Shown here: piece by piece, positions 22,412-34,160 of the stretch | Numbering within the stretch: position 1 is the first letter of the stretch | Layout of the letters: each line of letters starts with the position of its first letter | Assembly (NCBI RefSeq): GCF_033958435.1 | Contig: NC_134161.1 | Location: 17,753,483-17,817,482, forward strand | From: Carettochelys insculpta | Lineage: Eukaryota > Chordata > Testudines > Carettochelyidae | DNA: 64,000 bases | Reading direction: 5' to 3' | Program-made: the position numbers and the translations under genes | The notes under the pieces: generated by a model | The model's input: only the letters and a program-made list of their open reading frames with translations | Told to the model about the DNA's origin: nothing | Databases searched by the model: none

Positions 22412-25217
22412 GGGCACCTTGGGAGACGCGCGAGCCCAGTGCTCAGGTGGTGCTGCGCGAGTTCCGCCCCTAGCGAGCGGCTGCCCCAGGGAGTTGCAGG
22501 TTGCATATCGCTGCCGGTTGCGTTGCGTTTCGGAGGGGCAGGTGTCGGGGCGGTGCGGTGTGGTCTGGGGCCACTTCAGCGTCTGTCCTTCCTCCCTTCC
22601 CCAGCTAGGGGCTTCTCCCTCCAGGTCGCTGTGAAGCCAGCGATGGGACCTTTCTTCAGTCCCCATCTGCCCTCCCTGCCCCCCCTTCGCAGCCGGGTAG
22701 AAGTGGGATCCTCCTGCCCCGCCCCTCGTCTTTCCTTCCTTTCCCAGCTCGCCCCCCACGTGCGCTCCCTACGACCGCCTCCAGCCCCTCACCTGCACTT
22801 TCTGCCCTCTTCATCCCGGCAGCAATGGGATCCGTGAGCCGTCGCTTTGCTCCCATCCCCATCCAGCCCACCCGCAACCTGCGCTTCCTGCTGCCCGCCT
22901 CTAAACTGTCAGCCGTGTGCTCTTTCAGCCCTTCTCTCCCAAGCAAACACCAACCTTTTCCCCCTGCCCCACCCGTAGCCAGCCAGCTGTGGGGTCCCTA
23001 AACCTGCCCGAACCTGCATGCCACAACTTGCGTGTAAATGTTCTCTCAAGCAAGCTTCAGTCTGCTCCCTTATGTTGCCTCCTTCCTAAGGTGGCACAGT
23101 GGCAGTTCGTGCCCGGTGAGGAACGCTGGCCCAACAACACACCGAGAGTGGAAGAAGAATCTTTATTTGGCATGCGAAGTAAGGCACAGGGGGATCTCTG
23201 CTCACAGCCTGCACACCCTGCAACAAAAAGTGAGCAATACTTATACCTCTCTCCTCCTTTGTTCACTCACCCCCCCACCCCTGCAACAAACCAGGGGAGA
23301 GTTTCTGATACTCCCTTAATCCATTCCTACCGCTCATATGACATTCCGCTCTGGTAATTCCCTATTAATCAGGAGGTAAAGTACCAATAGATTATTAACA
23401 GAATGTAAGTTACAGGGAGGCAGAGTTATTCAGTCGTACAGAACGTGAACAGGATTTCAGTGACAAAACAATGCTGAATTTCATGAGAAAATTAAGGAGG
23501 ATTCACTAACAATGCTAAATACAAGATTGAACCTCATGGGAACATCACTAAGCATTCATTTACAAAACAATGTTTCTACGAGTAGAGAATATAACAATCT
23601 TTCCGCTGCCAACACTTATGAAAATTAAACTCGTAAGACTCTGGCAGGTCACGTGTAGAACGTAGTTAGCACGTGAACGAGGCCTGGCCCTGCATTTCTG
23701 AGGCTTTTTTCCGCTTTGGCCAAAGTACAGGGGTTGATCTCCCCCCCTGCGCCCCCGAGGCCAGAGGAGGGAGTTCTTTGGTGCTAGCAGAGTGGGTAGA
23801 ATCCACTCCCCTCTCCGAGGTTCACTGTGCGCCGCTTGCTGGGATGAGGGCCCAGGACCGATTCGGGTGCCGCCCGGCTATTCGCAGAGCATCCGCACCT
23901 GAGAGCATGTGTTTGTACGGGAGGTGCACATCCACGCAAGGATCTCTGCACAGAGCCACATTTATTCCACACACGGATGCAAAAGAGGGGAGGGAACCTT
24001 GAGGCTTCCTGCACAAGCACACAGGTCCCCAAATGTTCACATGCAGCCCTGGGCAGTCAGCTGCTCTCGGGGGACCACACCACCTCTTGGGCCCTCACCC
24101 TCAGTGTGATCACCTCCCACGGAGCGGCAGCGCCGCCCCGCGTCCACGCGCAGCCCGTCTCCCAGGGGGCAGCAGCGCCACCCTGTGGCCAGGCACGGTC
24201 AGGCTCAGCCCGTCTCCCAGGGGGCGGCAGCGCCACCCTGTGGCCAGGCCCGGTCGGGCGCAGCCCGTCTTCCAGGGGGCGGCAGCGCCACCCTGTGGCC
24301 AGGCCCGGTCAGGCGCAGCCCGTCGCCCAGGGGGCGGCAGCGCCACCCTGTGGCCAGGCCCGGTCAGGCGCAGCCCGTCTTCCAGGGGGCGGCAGCGCCA
24401 TTTCGCGGTCAAAGAGGCGAGCGGCGGATTGTGCTTCACTCGGTGCAGCGGAGACACTTGGTGGCCAGCTGGTGTATCGCGCAGCATGTGTCGTTCCCCT
24501 CCCGCGGCAGCAATACCTCTCCTAATGCAGAGAGAGTTCCCCATGGACAGGCGGGGACGCCCCGCGGCCGTCGGGGAAGGCGCCGCGTGCCGCTCCGTGA
24601 GGAGCGGCGAGTGGGAACGTAACGAATCTGCTGAATTCTCCCCGCCGGGGCCAGAGGCGGCGCCGGAACGGTTGCTGCTCAGGAGTCGCTTCCACCGCCC
24701 CGGGGCTGTTGTCAGGTCAGGTGACGGAGGGGTGCGGGGGTCTGGGAGAGACCCGGGAGTGTTTTTCTCTGCCACCTTATGGCTCAGAGACGCACCCGTG
24801 TTGCGCGGGCACGCTCGCCGCCTCCGTCTCCCATCAGCCACGGCGGGAGCCGGGGTTCCATGGGAGATGGAGTAGTCGCTGCCTCCCTGTCCCATCAGCG
24901 AGTGCGGCCCGGGAGCACCATGGGAAAGGGAGTGCCTTCTGCCTCCATCTTCCGTCGGCCACCGCGGGCCCTGGTGCGCTATGGGAGATGGAGTCTTCGC
25001 TGCCTCCCTCTCCCGTCGGCCACGGCGGGCTCCGCTGCGCCATGGGAGATGGAGTCCTCGCTGCCTCCCTCTCCCGTCGGCCATGGCGGGCTCTGGTGCG
25101 CCCTGGGAGATGGAGTCCTCGATGCCTCCATCTCCCGTCGTGCAGCGCGGGCACCGGTGCGCCGTGGGAGATGGAGTCCTCGCTGCCTCCATCTCCCGTC
25201 GGCCACGGCGGGCCCCA
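22412..25217. repeat. Macrosatellite unit 7, one module, LTR insertion
   Basis: Diverged spacer 22,412-24,117, interrupted by a solo LTR at 23,073-23,614; one 55-bp array (24,118-24,401); one core (24,402); one 61-bp array to 25,217. The second module present in units 1-6 is absent. Spacer differences from units 2-5 are visible throughout, consistent with an older, less homogenised edge copy. Confidence 0.9.
23073..23614 (-). mobile_element. Solo LTR inserted in unit 7 spacer
   Basis: A 542-bp segment absent from all other spacers. It begins TGTTGCC and ends CCAACA, and is flanked by CTTA at 23,069-23,072 and 23,615-23,618. Uninterrupted spacers read through as CACTTATGAAAATTAAAC, so the 4-bp target duplication is directly visible. 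TTTATT at 23,162-23,167 is AATAAA on the minus strand, about 90 bp from the left end, which suggests a minus-strand LTR with a short U5. TG/CA ends and a 4-bp duplication fit a retroviral LTR left by LTR-LTR recombination. I cannot assign the family. Confidence 0.82.
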
Positions 25218-26234
25218 GGGCACCTTGGGAGATGCGCGACCGCAGTGGTCAGGTGGGGCTTCGCGAGTCCCGCCCCTAGCGAGCGGCTCCTCCAGGGAGC
25301 TGCAGGTTGCATATCGCTGCCGGTTGCGTTGTGTTTCGGAGGGGCAGGTGTGGGGGCGGTGCGGTCTGGGGCCACTTCAGCGTCTGTTCTTCCTGCCTTC
25401 CCCAGCTAGGGGCTTCTCCCTCCAGGTCGCTGTCTAGCCAGCGATGGGACCCTCCTTCAGTTCCCACCTGCCCTTCCTGCCCCCCCGCAGCCGGGCAGCA
25501 GTGGGATCCTTCTGCCCCGCCCCTCGCCTTTCCTTCCTTTCCCAGCTAGCCCCCCACGTGCGCTCCCTGCGACCGCCTCCAGCCCCTCACCTGCACTCTC
25601 TGCTCCCCTCATCCGGGCAGCAGTGGGATCCGTCAGCCGCCGCTTTCCTCCCATCCCCATCCAGCCCACCCGCAACCTGCGCTTCCTGCTGCCCGCCTCC
25701 AAACTATCATTCGTGTGCCCATTCAGCCCTTCTGTCCCAGCCAAACACCAACCTTTTCCCCCTGCCCCATCCATAGCCAGCCAGGTGTGGGATCCCTAGA
25801 CCTGCCCTAAGCTGCATGCCACAGCTTGCATGTAAATCTTCTCTCAAGCAAGTGTCAGTCTGCTCACTTATGAAAATTAAACTCTTAAGACTGGCAGGTC
25901 ACGTGTAGAACGTAGTTAGCATGTGAACAAGGCCTGGCCCTGCATTTCTGAGGCTTTTTTCCGCTTTGGCCAAAGTACAGGGGTTGATCTCCCCCCCTGC
26001 GCCCCCGAGGCCAGAGGAGGGTGCTAGCAGAGTGGGTAGAATCCACTCCCCTCTCCGAGGTTCACTGTGCGCCGCTTGCTGGGATGAGGGCCCAGGACAG
26101 ATTCGGGTGCCGCCCGGCGATTCGCAGAGCATCCGCACCTGAGAGCGTGTGTTTCTACGGGAGGTGCACATCTATGCAAGGATCTCTGCACAGAGCCACA
26201 TTTATTCCACACACGGATGCAAAAGAGGGGAGGG
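25218..26234. repeat. Macrosatellite unit 8, truncated spacer
   Basis: Only the spacer is present. It follows other spacers from GGGCACCTTGGG through the conserved AAAAGAGGGGAGGG at 26,221-26,234 and then stops abruptly; the remaining spacer end, link and both modules are missing. The next base begins unrelated AT-richer sequence, so 26,234/26,235 is the distal boundary of the array. Confidence 0.9.
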
Positions 26235-26255
26235 TGATTTCTTGAGTGATGTCAG

Positions 26256-28719
26256 GTCATCGTGCTCTTAGGCAGGGTTGAAAAAAATAGCTGCTTCTTC
26301 AAGTAACAAAACCACCTGGTCTCAAATGGAAAATGGTCAAGAACATTCAGGTTGCTTTGTCTGTTGATGAGAAAACCTGCCTCCTTTTACTTTCTCAAGG
26401 CTCTAACAGTCCAGAGCATTACCTCCAATGCTTTGGTAAATGGAAATTCTTTTCTTTGGGCTTGCTTTTCTGTATTTCCAGTTAGTGTCACATCAGTAAC
26501 ACTTGAACCAGATCAGCAGTGTTCAGTGGTAAATTAGCTGACATGGGTCAAAACTTCAAAATCGCCATTTTGAAGTTTACCAATGAAGTGCTGAAATACA
26601 TATTCAGTGCCTCATTAGCATGCTGGCAGCCGCAGCACATGGAAGTTGACTTGGCTCCTTTTCGAAAGGACCCTGCCTATTTGAAATCCCTGTATTCCTA
26701 ACTGCAGATAGGAATAAGGGGATTTTGAAGTGGCCGGGGTCCTTTCCAAAGAGCGCCCCATCTGCACCAGCTGCCTCAATTTCCAAGTGCTGCAGCTGCC
26801 GGCATTCTAATGAGGTGCTGAATGTGTATTTCAGGGCTTCATTAGTAAACTTCAAAATGGCCATTTTGAAGTTTTGGGCTAGTGTAGATGTAGCCCATGG
26901 AGTCAAATGAAGGTGGTTACAATGAGCAATGTCACAGGTCCAGCTGCTGAAGAGCTAAGAACAGTAAGGAAACAGGGTCAAACTGTGTGTACCCAGATAG
27001 ACCCAAGGTGTCTTTGCCAATCTGGGTAGCTGTTAGTGAAGCATTCACTCAGACCCTGCTTATGTATGCATGGAAATAAGTTTCCCTCTATGATCCTTAT
27101 TGTCACCATGGAGTCAAAGGTTACAGCTTCATATGTATCTGGAGTTTGCAAACTGGGGGCATCTCTGCTGCAGGGGGTGCAGCAATCAACTGTACTGTGG
27201 TGCCTCCTGCATCTTTTCTCCAGTCATATGGTCCCTGCTGCAGCTGCTGATTGGTCTTGCCTGACAGAGAGCCAGCTTCATGTCTCCTTCCCCTGTATCC
27301 CCATGGGGGCCCTCTTTTGCCTCCTTGCAGCCTCTGTTGGTTCAGCTGCCCTGTGAGCACCCTCCCTGCCTGCCACTCTCTGTCAGAATGCAGAGGCCCT
27401 GAGACCAGCTGAGTGGGCAGCTGGTGAGTTCCTGGCTTGATAAGGTATTCTTCTGGGTTCCCCTTGGGGGGAGGACCCGTGGAGAGTGTCACAAACACCC
27501 CTCCCTCTTTGGGGCATCTCCTGGAACCTCACAATTCCCTCCTCAAGCTTCCCACCCTCTTTCTGGGTCCCCCCGCAATATCCATTCATGTGGTTCTCCC
27601 ACAGGTTGCAGTGCCAGGCTAACCCAAGGGCTAAAAAAGGAGGGGGCCCAAAGTAAAAGTTTGTTTACAGATCAATCATACATATCAGCAGTGAGCAATC
27701 AGGTAAATGTAATTACAGAAGTAAATTCCCTTTGCTAATAGAAAGGAGACCCAAGCCTTACTTGTGCTTTTTTTTCAGGCAATGAGCTAGCTCTCCACTA
27801 AAAATAATTTCCTTAATTGTGACTCAATAATGGTAGTAAGACAGAGTAGCACTACATGATTGTTAGCACAGATACATGCTGATTAAAATATGTTTCATTA
27901 TGTGATCCCTCTCTCCTCAGCTATTTCTTAGGTTGCTCTGTGAGCAGCACAGAATGAGAGTGGGTAGGAACCCTGCCTTAATTCTTTTTGAGCTGGTGCC
28001 TGTGATCTGTGGGTCATATTAAATTGCCTGGGTCCCTGGGCAATTGCACCCTTTGCTTCCTTCAATGGTATGACTGATACTACCTTTATGTTAATGGTGA
28101 GGGGCAGAGGGTATTGATCAGGCAGTGCCTAATTTGTGCTAGGCTTGAGCTCTGAGACCTCTGTCTCTTTCCTGGGGTAAAGAGGGGGAGTAGAGATGAT
28201 GGCAGTAAGGGCTCTGGAAGCAAATGGGGAGCTAGCAATGACTTGGGGGGGGGGTGTCAAAGCATAACTGCTTAAAGGTTACAGTTTCCCCTAAAGTCAG
28301 CCCTAGGGATGGTCAGCATGTGTGACCCATACCAACAGCCCCAGCACTGCAACAGGGTGTGACACTGTTCTCTATCCTGAGTGTGAGGACAGTTATTTGT
28401 TTTGGCCACAGCCACTCAATTTTTCCAGCATGCAGGAAATATTCTCAGCCAATATAGACAATGGTAGTGCTTTTGAATGTTTTCCATTAGCACCCACAGG
28501 GCTGCACTCACCCTAGTTGCTTCTCCCACAACTTCTTCCACTACCACCTGTGAGCAGAATTTTCTTTTTTATGAACCTGAAATATGGCAAGTTTAGTCTT
28601 ACCTGGTTATAGAATTGGAGACCATCTAGTGGAAGACACATGAAAAGGAACAGTACTTATTATTGTTAACAAAGAAGTGAACTGAAAGGTGTCTGTGTCC
28701 CTGGATGCTGTTTTTATAG
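26256..28719. repeat. Block X, internal copy (paralogue of telomere-adjacent block)
   Basis: Diverged but collinear with 61,256-63,156. Shared landmarks include GAAGCATTCACTCAGACCCTG (27,037 vs 61,491), GCAAACTGGGGG, GTGTGACACTGT (28,358 vs 62,810) and GCTGTT.TTATAG (28,707 vs 63,144). From 27,037 onward the two copies are nearly equal in length (about 1.68 vs 1.67 kb). This copy carries about 0.6 kb more on its left, including a foldback MITE. I recognise no coding capacity; short open frames are not shared between the copies. Confidence 0.85.
26536..26895. mobile_element. Foldback MITE copy 1
   Basis: About 360 bp of long imperfect inverted repeats: AAACTTCAAAAT.GCCATTTTGAAG near the left and its mirror image near the right, with CCTCATTAGCATGC.GGCAGC arms and a centre of CCTAACTGCAGATAGGAATAAGG. 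The right end, CTAGTGTAGATGTAGCC, is the best preserved terminus. No transposase is encoded; the two arms give similar short peptides on opposite strands. It is related to the element at 33,719-34,107. Likely a non-autonomous DNA transposon; superfamily not determined. Confidence 0.75.
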
Positions 28720-31039
28720 CTTCCCTTGGCCTCCAAGGCATTCTGGGAAATTGCATGGGTGGAGCTTAGGGTAGTATTTAAACTGGGTCTGCAGGCCAAG
28801 AGAATCATTCAGTTATGTAGTGTTTTCAAGAGATGTGGAGGACACCTTATAGAAGTCTTGAGAGCTTTGGTGAGTGTGGGTTATGTGATCCTATAGAATG
28901 TGTTTATGGTGAATGTAGTATTTGTGTTTTTATTTCATTTGATGTTTTTTGTAGTATATTTGATTTAGGGGATGTTTGCTATTCAATATTCCTGTTTTGT
29001 GTTGCTTGAGTGCTTGTGACAAGAGAGTGTAGGTGAAGCCTAGTAGTTAAGTATGAGTAACTGAATGTTTAATGGCATGTTTTTGCTGACCATCCACTTA
29101 CATATGTCTTTGGTTTTTAGTTGTCTAGAGCCCTGTGAAAACTTGGCTTTTAGTTAAGGTTTTGTTGTGGCTTTTGTATAGCAGACATTCATATTTGTGT
29201 GACAAACAACTTCCTGGAGAGGGATCTGTATGTGGGTAAAGATGCCTCTAGCTTAGTTGTCACTTGTCAGTTGCTACTTGTTTTCTTTGTCCAATTACTG
29301 GATGTGGCTTTTTTCAGGAGGCTCCTAGTATGTTAGCTAGCCAGGGACCCCCTGTGGCTGTAGTGAGCAAGGGAAGTACTATCAGTATGTATATATATAT
29401 AGTTATTTGCTCAGTGGGTAGTGTGAAGGGGAGGCTTATGTATCACAGGCCTGTCCTTTTAAGAAAGGAGAAAGTAACTGAACAAGCTTTCAAGTCGGTC
29501 TGTTGGTTTGTAAGCATGTGCACTTCTGTTCATGTGTTGGTTGTCACCAAAGAACAACAGAGGTTGTGTTTGAGTCACAATATTGCTAGCTGAGCCTATT
29601 GGAAAGGCCCACAGAGCCAGGAGAAGACTGCAAGGGCTGTCCAAGTTGAATATCTTCAAAGGGCTAGGTAGTCAGAAGCACTTTTTTGCTAGTGAGGCTA
29701 TTCTCTTCCAGTCAGGAGTCCTCTAAAAGTATTCCCATAGTCAACAGACTTGTGAGAGGGGAGTAGGAGACTATTGTGTGGAGGGTACACATGTTCCCTG
29801 GAGAAAGGGTAATTGTTATCAGAGCAATTGTGTGTCTATGTACTTATGCTCTGTTCAGCCATCTTCTTCCATGGGGGGGATTTCCCAGCATTAGGTCAGT
29901 GCTCCTGTCTTTTGTCTTTTACCTAGTTGGTAGGTATTGGAAGAGCCTGTGCAGGTCCTACTAACAATACACCTCTGTGGCACAGTGAGGACTCCTTTAT
30001 TGTAGATAGGAAGACATTTGGGGGCAGTGGATAGGCTGAGGGGGCTTTTGTCAGTAATAGGCTCTGTGTATGACACAGGAGGATCTGAGTTTGGCGGGGG
30101 GGCGAGCTATGTTTGGTCTCCATGTTGCCTAGCTAGCCTGGCAAAGGTAGGAGCAGAAAGTGATTGCTTACTTCACAGATGCTATGTGTTGTCCATATAA
30201 CATTGCTTGTATCTCAGAGCAGTGCTTTCTTTTTTGTAATGCAGGCACAGTCCCACTTGATGGGCCTGCAGGATAATGCTCCTAGCATTTTTTGTCACAT
30301 ACAAAAGCAACAAGACTGCCTGTGCCACCTTAGACTAACAGATATTTTGCAGCATAAGCTTTCATTGGCTATTTGCAATAGTGCATGAACAAAGCCTAAT
30401 GCAGCAAGAGATGTCAGGTGGGTACTTAATATCAGTAGCACTTCCCTCATGCAGCACAACTGATATGGCTGGCGACTATGGATTGTGCATGGAAAAAAGT
30501 CAATGAAAAACCATTGACATAGGTAGCTACTTGAGAGAATGTGGACAGTCTCCATAGTGGTTTCCTGATGGCATAACAGTGACTAACTGGCTTTTTGGGG
30601 GTAATGCCCATTTCAATTTTGGTTTTCTTCATGGACTCACTGAGCTCACATGTCATAGAACAAGAGTACACCCAGGTGGCCACTTAAGGTACCAGGAATG
30701 GGGTCGGCTTAGCATGTCTGCTGCATGTGGGGAGTGATACCTGTATTATTGGAGTATCTACTGGGGATTAGTGTTGGTTCATTAAATTCTGGTGATATTA
30801 GTGTGGGTGGGTAGTCAATTTTTAGGCTTGTTGTGTGAGTGAAGTGCTGTGTGCATTATCAAAAGTAGCTAATGTCCTCAGTGATTGCATACTGGCAGGT
30901 GGTTTGTGATAGTATTCAGGGTATTGCTTTGTGGTTTTTTTAATGTTTGATGTTAAAATTTGTCATTGCAGGCTTTGTGCTGCTATGCTACAATTTCACA
31001 AAGAAGTGATGTGTGGTGGTGGGGAACTGTGAGCCTCCT
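28720..31039. other. Unassigned AT-rich sequence
   Basis: About 2.3 kb with no gene, tandem repeat or element that I can recognise, apart from a short Penelope-like fragment at 30,300-30,372. It contains a short TA run near 29,392. Open frames are all under about 110 codons and show no recognisable domain. Confidence 0.6.
30300..30372. mobile_element. Penelope-like terminal fragment
   Basis: Contains TGTGCCACCTTAGACTAACAG and CAGCATAAGCTTTCATTGGC. This is the same terminal family as 109-248 (opposite orientation) and 42,248-42,460. Only about 70 bp is preserved. Confidence 0.6.
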
Positions 31040-32290
31040 GCAAATGCACTTGTGTGAAAACAAGTTATGTATAGTTACTGATCCGGAGCTTTGTGTTGTG
31101 TGGGAAGTGGATTCCACTGGGTGCATGTCACTGGGAACTCTGGGTATGTGTTTAGAAGCTGTGGTTTTGGTCTCCCCTATCATGTCTTATATGGGGGTTA
31201 ATTTTTGTGACTCTGGCTTCCTTTTAATAGGAGGTTATTCTGGTCTGTGATCTGAAGGCTTGTAGTTCAGGAAAGGAGTTGAATGCATGTTAAGTGTCTT
31301 GAAAATGTGGAGATGCTGTCAGGCATGCCAGTTACTGGTCAGATGTGGATGTGTTCCATGCTGAAGATGAGAAACTGCTTTCACTGGGTGCATGCCATCA
31401 CTGGGAACTTAAGGTCTGTGTGTTGAAAGCTGCCATGTTTTCCTTGTGCTCTGTGAGGCTTAAATGACTTTTGTTCCCCCTTTTTTTGTATGAGGTCACT
31501 CTGGTCTGCAATCTGAAGGCCTGCATTGCTGTAGAAGAGTTGAATGCACCTTAATCATTTGGAAGCTGTGGAGTTGCTGTCATATGCCAGTTAAGTATAG
31601 TTACTTGTTGCATGCTGCAGATGCAAAATGGATTTCACTAGGTGACTGTCCCTGGGAACTTTGTGTATTAGGAGTTGCCATGGACTCTTTTGTTATGTGG
31701 GGGTTAAATGTGACTCTTGCCTCCCATTTTTACAGGAAGTTCCTCTGGTCTGTGATATGAAGGTCTGTTGCTGGAGAAGACTTGAATGCATCTTCTGTGT
31801 ATTTTGGAAGCTGAAGTATTGCAATCATGCGTGCCAGTTAAGTATAGTTATTGACCAGGAGCTGTGGATGGGGGAAATGGATTTCACTGGGTCCCTGTCA
31901 CTGGAAGCCTTGTGTGTTGGGAGCTGCCATGTTTTCCTTGTGTCCTATGGGGGTTAAATATGTGGCACTTGTTCTCCCTTTATAGGGGAAGTGACTCTGG
32001 TCTGCATTGCTGTAGAAGAGTTGAATGTATCTTAATCATTGGGAGGCAGTGGAGTTAAGTATTATTGATCAGGATATTGGGTTACTTGCTGCATGCTGAA
32101 GATGGGAAATGGATTTCACCAGGTGCCTATCACTGGGAATGTCAGGTATGTGTGTTGGGAGCTGCCATCTTCTATTGAGGTTAATTTTGTGACTTGTTCC
32201 CAATTTTTTTATAGCAAGTTACTTTGGCCTGTGATCTGAAGGCCTGTGTGATTTGAATGTCTTTGCTGCTGGAGAAGTGTGCAGTGCATC
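31040..32290. repeat. ~250-bp tandem repeat, five diverged copies
   Basis: The phrase CTGGTCTGTGATCTGAAGG and variants recur at about 31,231, 31,501, 31,745, 31,999 and 32,227, a period of about 230-270 bp. Other shared phrases are GTTAAGTATAGTTA, GGATTTCACTGGGTG and GGGAGCTGCCATG. In most copies the repeated phrase follows a pyrimidine run ending in AG (for example CCCATTTTTACAG at 31,723-31,735), resembling a splice acceptor. Divergence between copies is substantial, so the array is old. No protein function recognised. Confidence 0.78.
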
Positions 32291-32639
32291 TTTTTTTGAA
32301 TGTGGCATTTATGTATTGGTAGCTCTGATGTAAAGTGGCCTCTCATATTGATGGTTAGAGTGTATTATGGCACTGGCATTTATATCATGGAAGACATCAA
32401 AACTGACATGGTGGGAACATCAATACTCTTTCTGGATATTTAAGTAGTACATATGTCACTTACTTCACATAAACAAATTGTTTGTTTAGAATAGGGTTTA
32501 AACCATGAACTACTAGCTACAATATTTTCTCAAATGTAGAGAACACTAATGGGTTGTATTCATGTAATTGAGTGACTTGGCATTTTTTCATTGCTGCAAA
32601 ATGCTGTGTAGTTTGTGTTGTGGTCAGTGCACAAATCAC

Positions 32640-34160
32640 TGCAGTGATTTGTAAACCCCAGTACAGTCAAGCAGCCCCTCCAAAAGGGGCATGAAAAATC
32701 CTTAGCTTTTTGCCTTTCATAAAGCAGCTTAGTGTAAGCAATTGGCTTTTTGAATTCATTTGTATTTGCTGCCTATTTCTTAGAAGGCTGTCAGCTTCCT
32801 GTCTGGACAGGAGTGCCAGGGATGCTGAGTGGGGAAGGGGCCATAGTCTGCAATGCAAAGCAATTACTTTGGATGGAGGTGCAACAAGCTCTTTGCTAGT
32901 TGTAGTCTAAGAGCAGTAACAGGACAGGTGGGTGGAATGCCAAGGTGTGTTAGATGCCAGAAGAGTGCCCATTGGGATGCAAACAGTAAGGTGGTTTTCT
33001 GTCTCCGTATCTGAGCATGCTGACTTGGGGAAAGGGCCCTGTGAAGTTGAGCTTGGGGAAACCACTAAAATCTTCTGTGCAGAGTGACTAATGTGGATGT
33101 CAGTGCAATGGGCTGCTTCCTAATTGTACTGCTACAGTGGTAATGGGGGTGGGGGCGTGGCATAGTCTTATGTCTCTTAGGAACCAGAAGTTAAGCAACA
33201 CTGACTGAGAGGCTATTTTTTCCCCCTCTTGTTCTGTGTGCAATTCCAGGGGAAAGTTAACCATCCATCCCCTCCTGTCCTGTGAGGGGAAGCAAGTGAG
33301 CTCAGTGACCCTGCACACTTTATCAATGGTAAGTCAGAGCTGCCCAGCTGAGTGTGGCAGCTGCCATTCTCATTGAGATGTGTCTATTTGTGTGTCTCTT
33401 CATGGCCCATCTAGTTCCATATAAGGCTGCCTGAGCAGCTAGGGAGATTCTGTAAATGTGGGTTCATTGTTGGGAGCTGTGGTTTTGAGGGAGACAAGGC
33501 TCCTGTTTTCAGTGGTGACTTATTTCTTTGGGCAGATAGCTGAATCCAGGAGGATGACTTCAGGTAGTGAGTTGCTTGCTGTGCTCTCATGGTTCTCTTT
33601 CAACATGTTGGTGAACATGCTCTTTCACTTACCTTGTATGCCTGATTGTAGGGAATACAGTGGACATGTAAGGGCTGCATCCCCATGGACAAGGTCTCTG
33701 GATCTAGGAAGAAGAAAAGGCTGTGTCTACACTAGCCCCAAACTTCAAAATGGCCATTTTGAAGCTTACTAATGAAGCATTGAAATAAATATTCAGTGCC
33801 TCATTAGCATGTGGGCAACTGTGGCACTTCAAAATTTAGGTGGCTCGTTCAGATGGGGCTCCTTTTCAAAAGGACCCCGCCTACTTTGAAGTCCCCTTAT
33901 TCCTATCCTATTATGTGCTATCATAGGAATAAGGGGACTTCAAAGTAGGCGGGGTCCTTTTGAAAAGGAGCCCTGTCTGAACGAGCCACATCAATTTTGA
34001 AGTGCCACAGCTGCCGGCATGCTAATGAGGCACTGAAAATCTATTTCAATGCTTCATTAAGATTTGAAATGAACATTTCGAAGTTTGGGCCTAGTGTAGC
34101 AATAACCAAATTGTGGCGGGTAGGCGAGTCAAACTCTGGCTGCAACTCAGCCTGTGTTCA
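32640..34160. repeat. ~6-kb higher-order array, first partial copy
   Basis: Contains a C-type monomer start (GGCCATAGTCTGCAATGCAAAG near 32,840) fused to an E-type monomer (GTGAAGTTGAGCTTGGGGAAA near 33,045, CATGGCCCATCTAG near 33,402) and an F-type start (GGGAGAGGGAATTGGACATC near 34,181). The missing D monomer implies an internal deletion. A foldback MITE lies at 33,719-34,107. Confidence 0.7.
33719..34107. mobile_element. Foldback MITE copy 2
   Basis: About 389 bp, nearly a perfect hairpin. The left part contains CTACACTAGCCCCAAACTTC, GTTCAGATGGGGCTCC and GACCCCGCCTACTTTGAAG; the right half mirrors them as CTTCAAAGTAGGCGGGGTC, GGAGCCCTGTCTGAAC and GGGCCTAGTGTAG. The centre is CCTATTATGTGCTATCATAGG. 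The equivalent place in the paralogous copy near 41,370 lacks it. It encodes no transposase. Confidence 0.82.

Larger units (their letters stand above)
1571..26234. repeat. Subtelomeric macrosatellite array, eight units
   Basis: Large CpG-rich tandem array. Unit anchors (GGGCACCTTGGG at the spacer start) lie at 1,571, 5,107, 8,544, 12,042, 15,540, 19,287, 22,412 and 25,218, giving unit lengths of 3,536, 3,437, 3,498, 3,498, 3,747, 3,125, 2,806 and a partial last unit. A full unit is spacer + [link, 55-bp array, core, 61-bp array] x 2. There are 13 cores, starting near 3,060, 4,230, 6,497, 7,667, 9,934, 11,165, 13,432, 14,663, 16,930, 18,161, 20,122, 21,352 and 24,402. Encoded open frames are repeat by-products. 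Function is unknown; subtelomeric macrosatellites of this kind typically evolve by unequal exchange. Confidence 0.95.

Noticed and set aside
183..25700. Dozens of open frames of 60-420 codons on both strands in the first 26 kb
   Set aside because: They are periodic with the 55- and 61-bp minisatellites, overlap in several frames on both strands, change frame with each monomer gain, and contain no recognisable domain.
26519..26906. Two similar small proteins on opposite strands
   Set aside because: They are the two arms of a foldback MITE read in opposite directions.
27036..27740. Small open frames in the internal block X copy
   Set aside because: Not conserved in the paralogous block at 61.5-62.1 kb, and no domain recognised.
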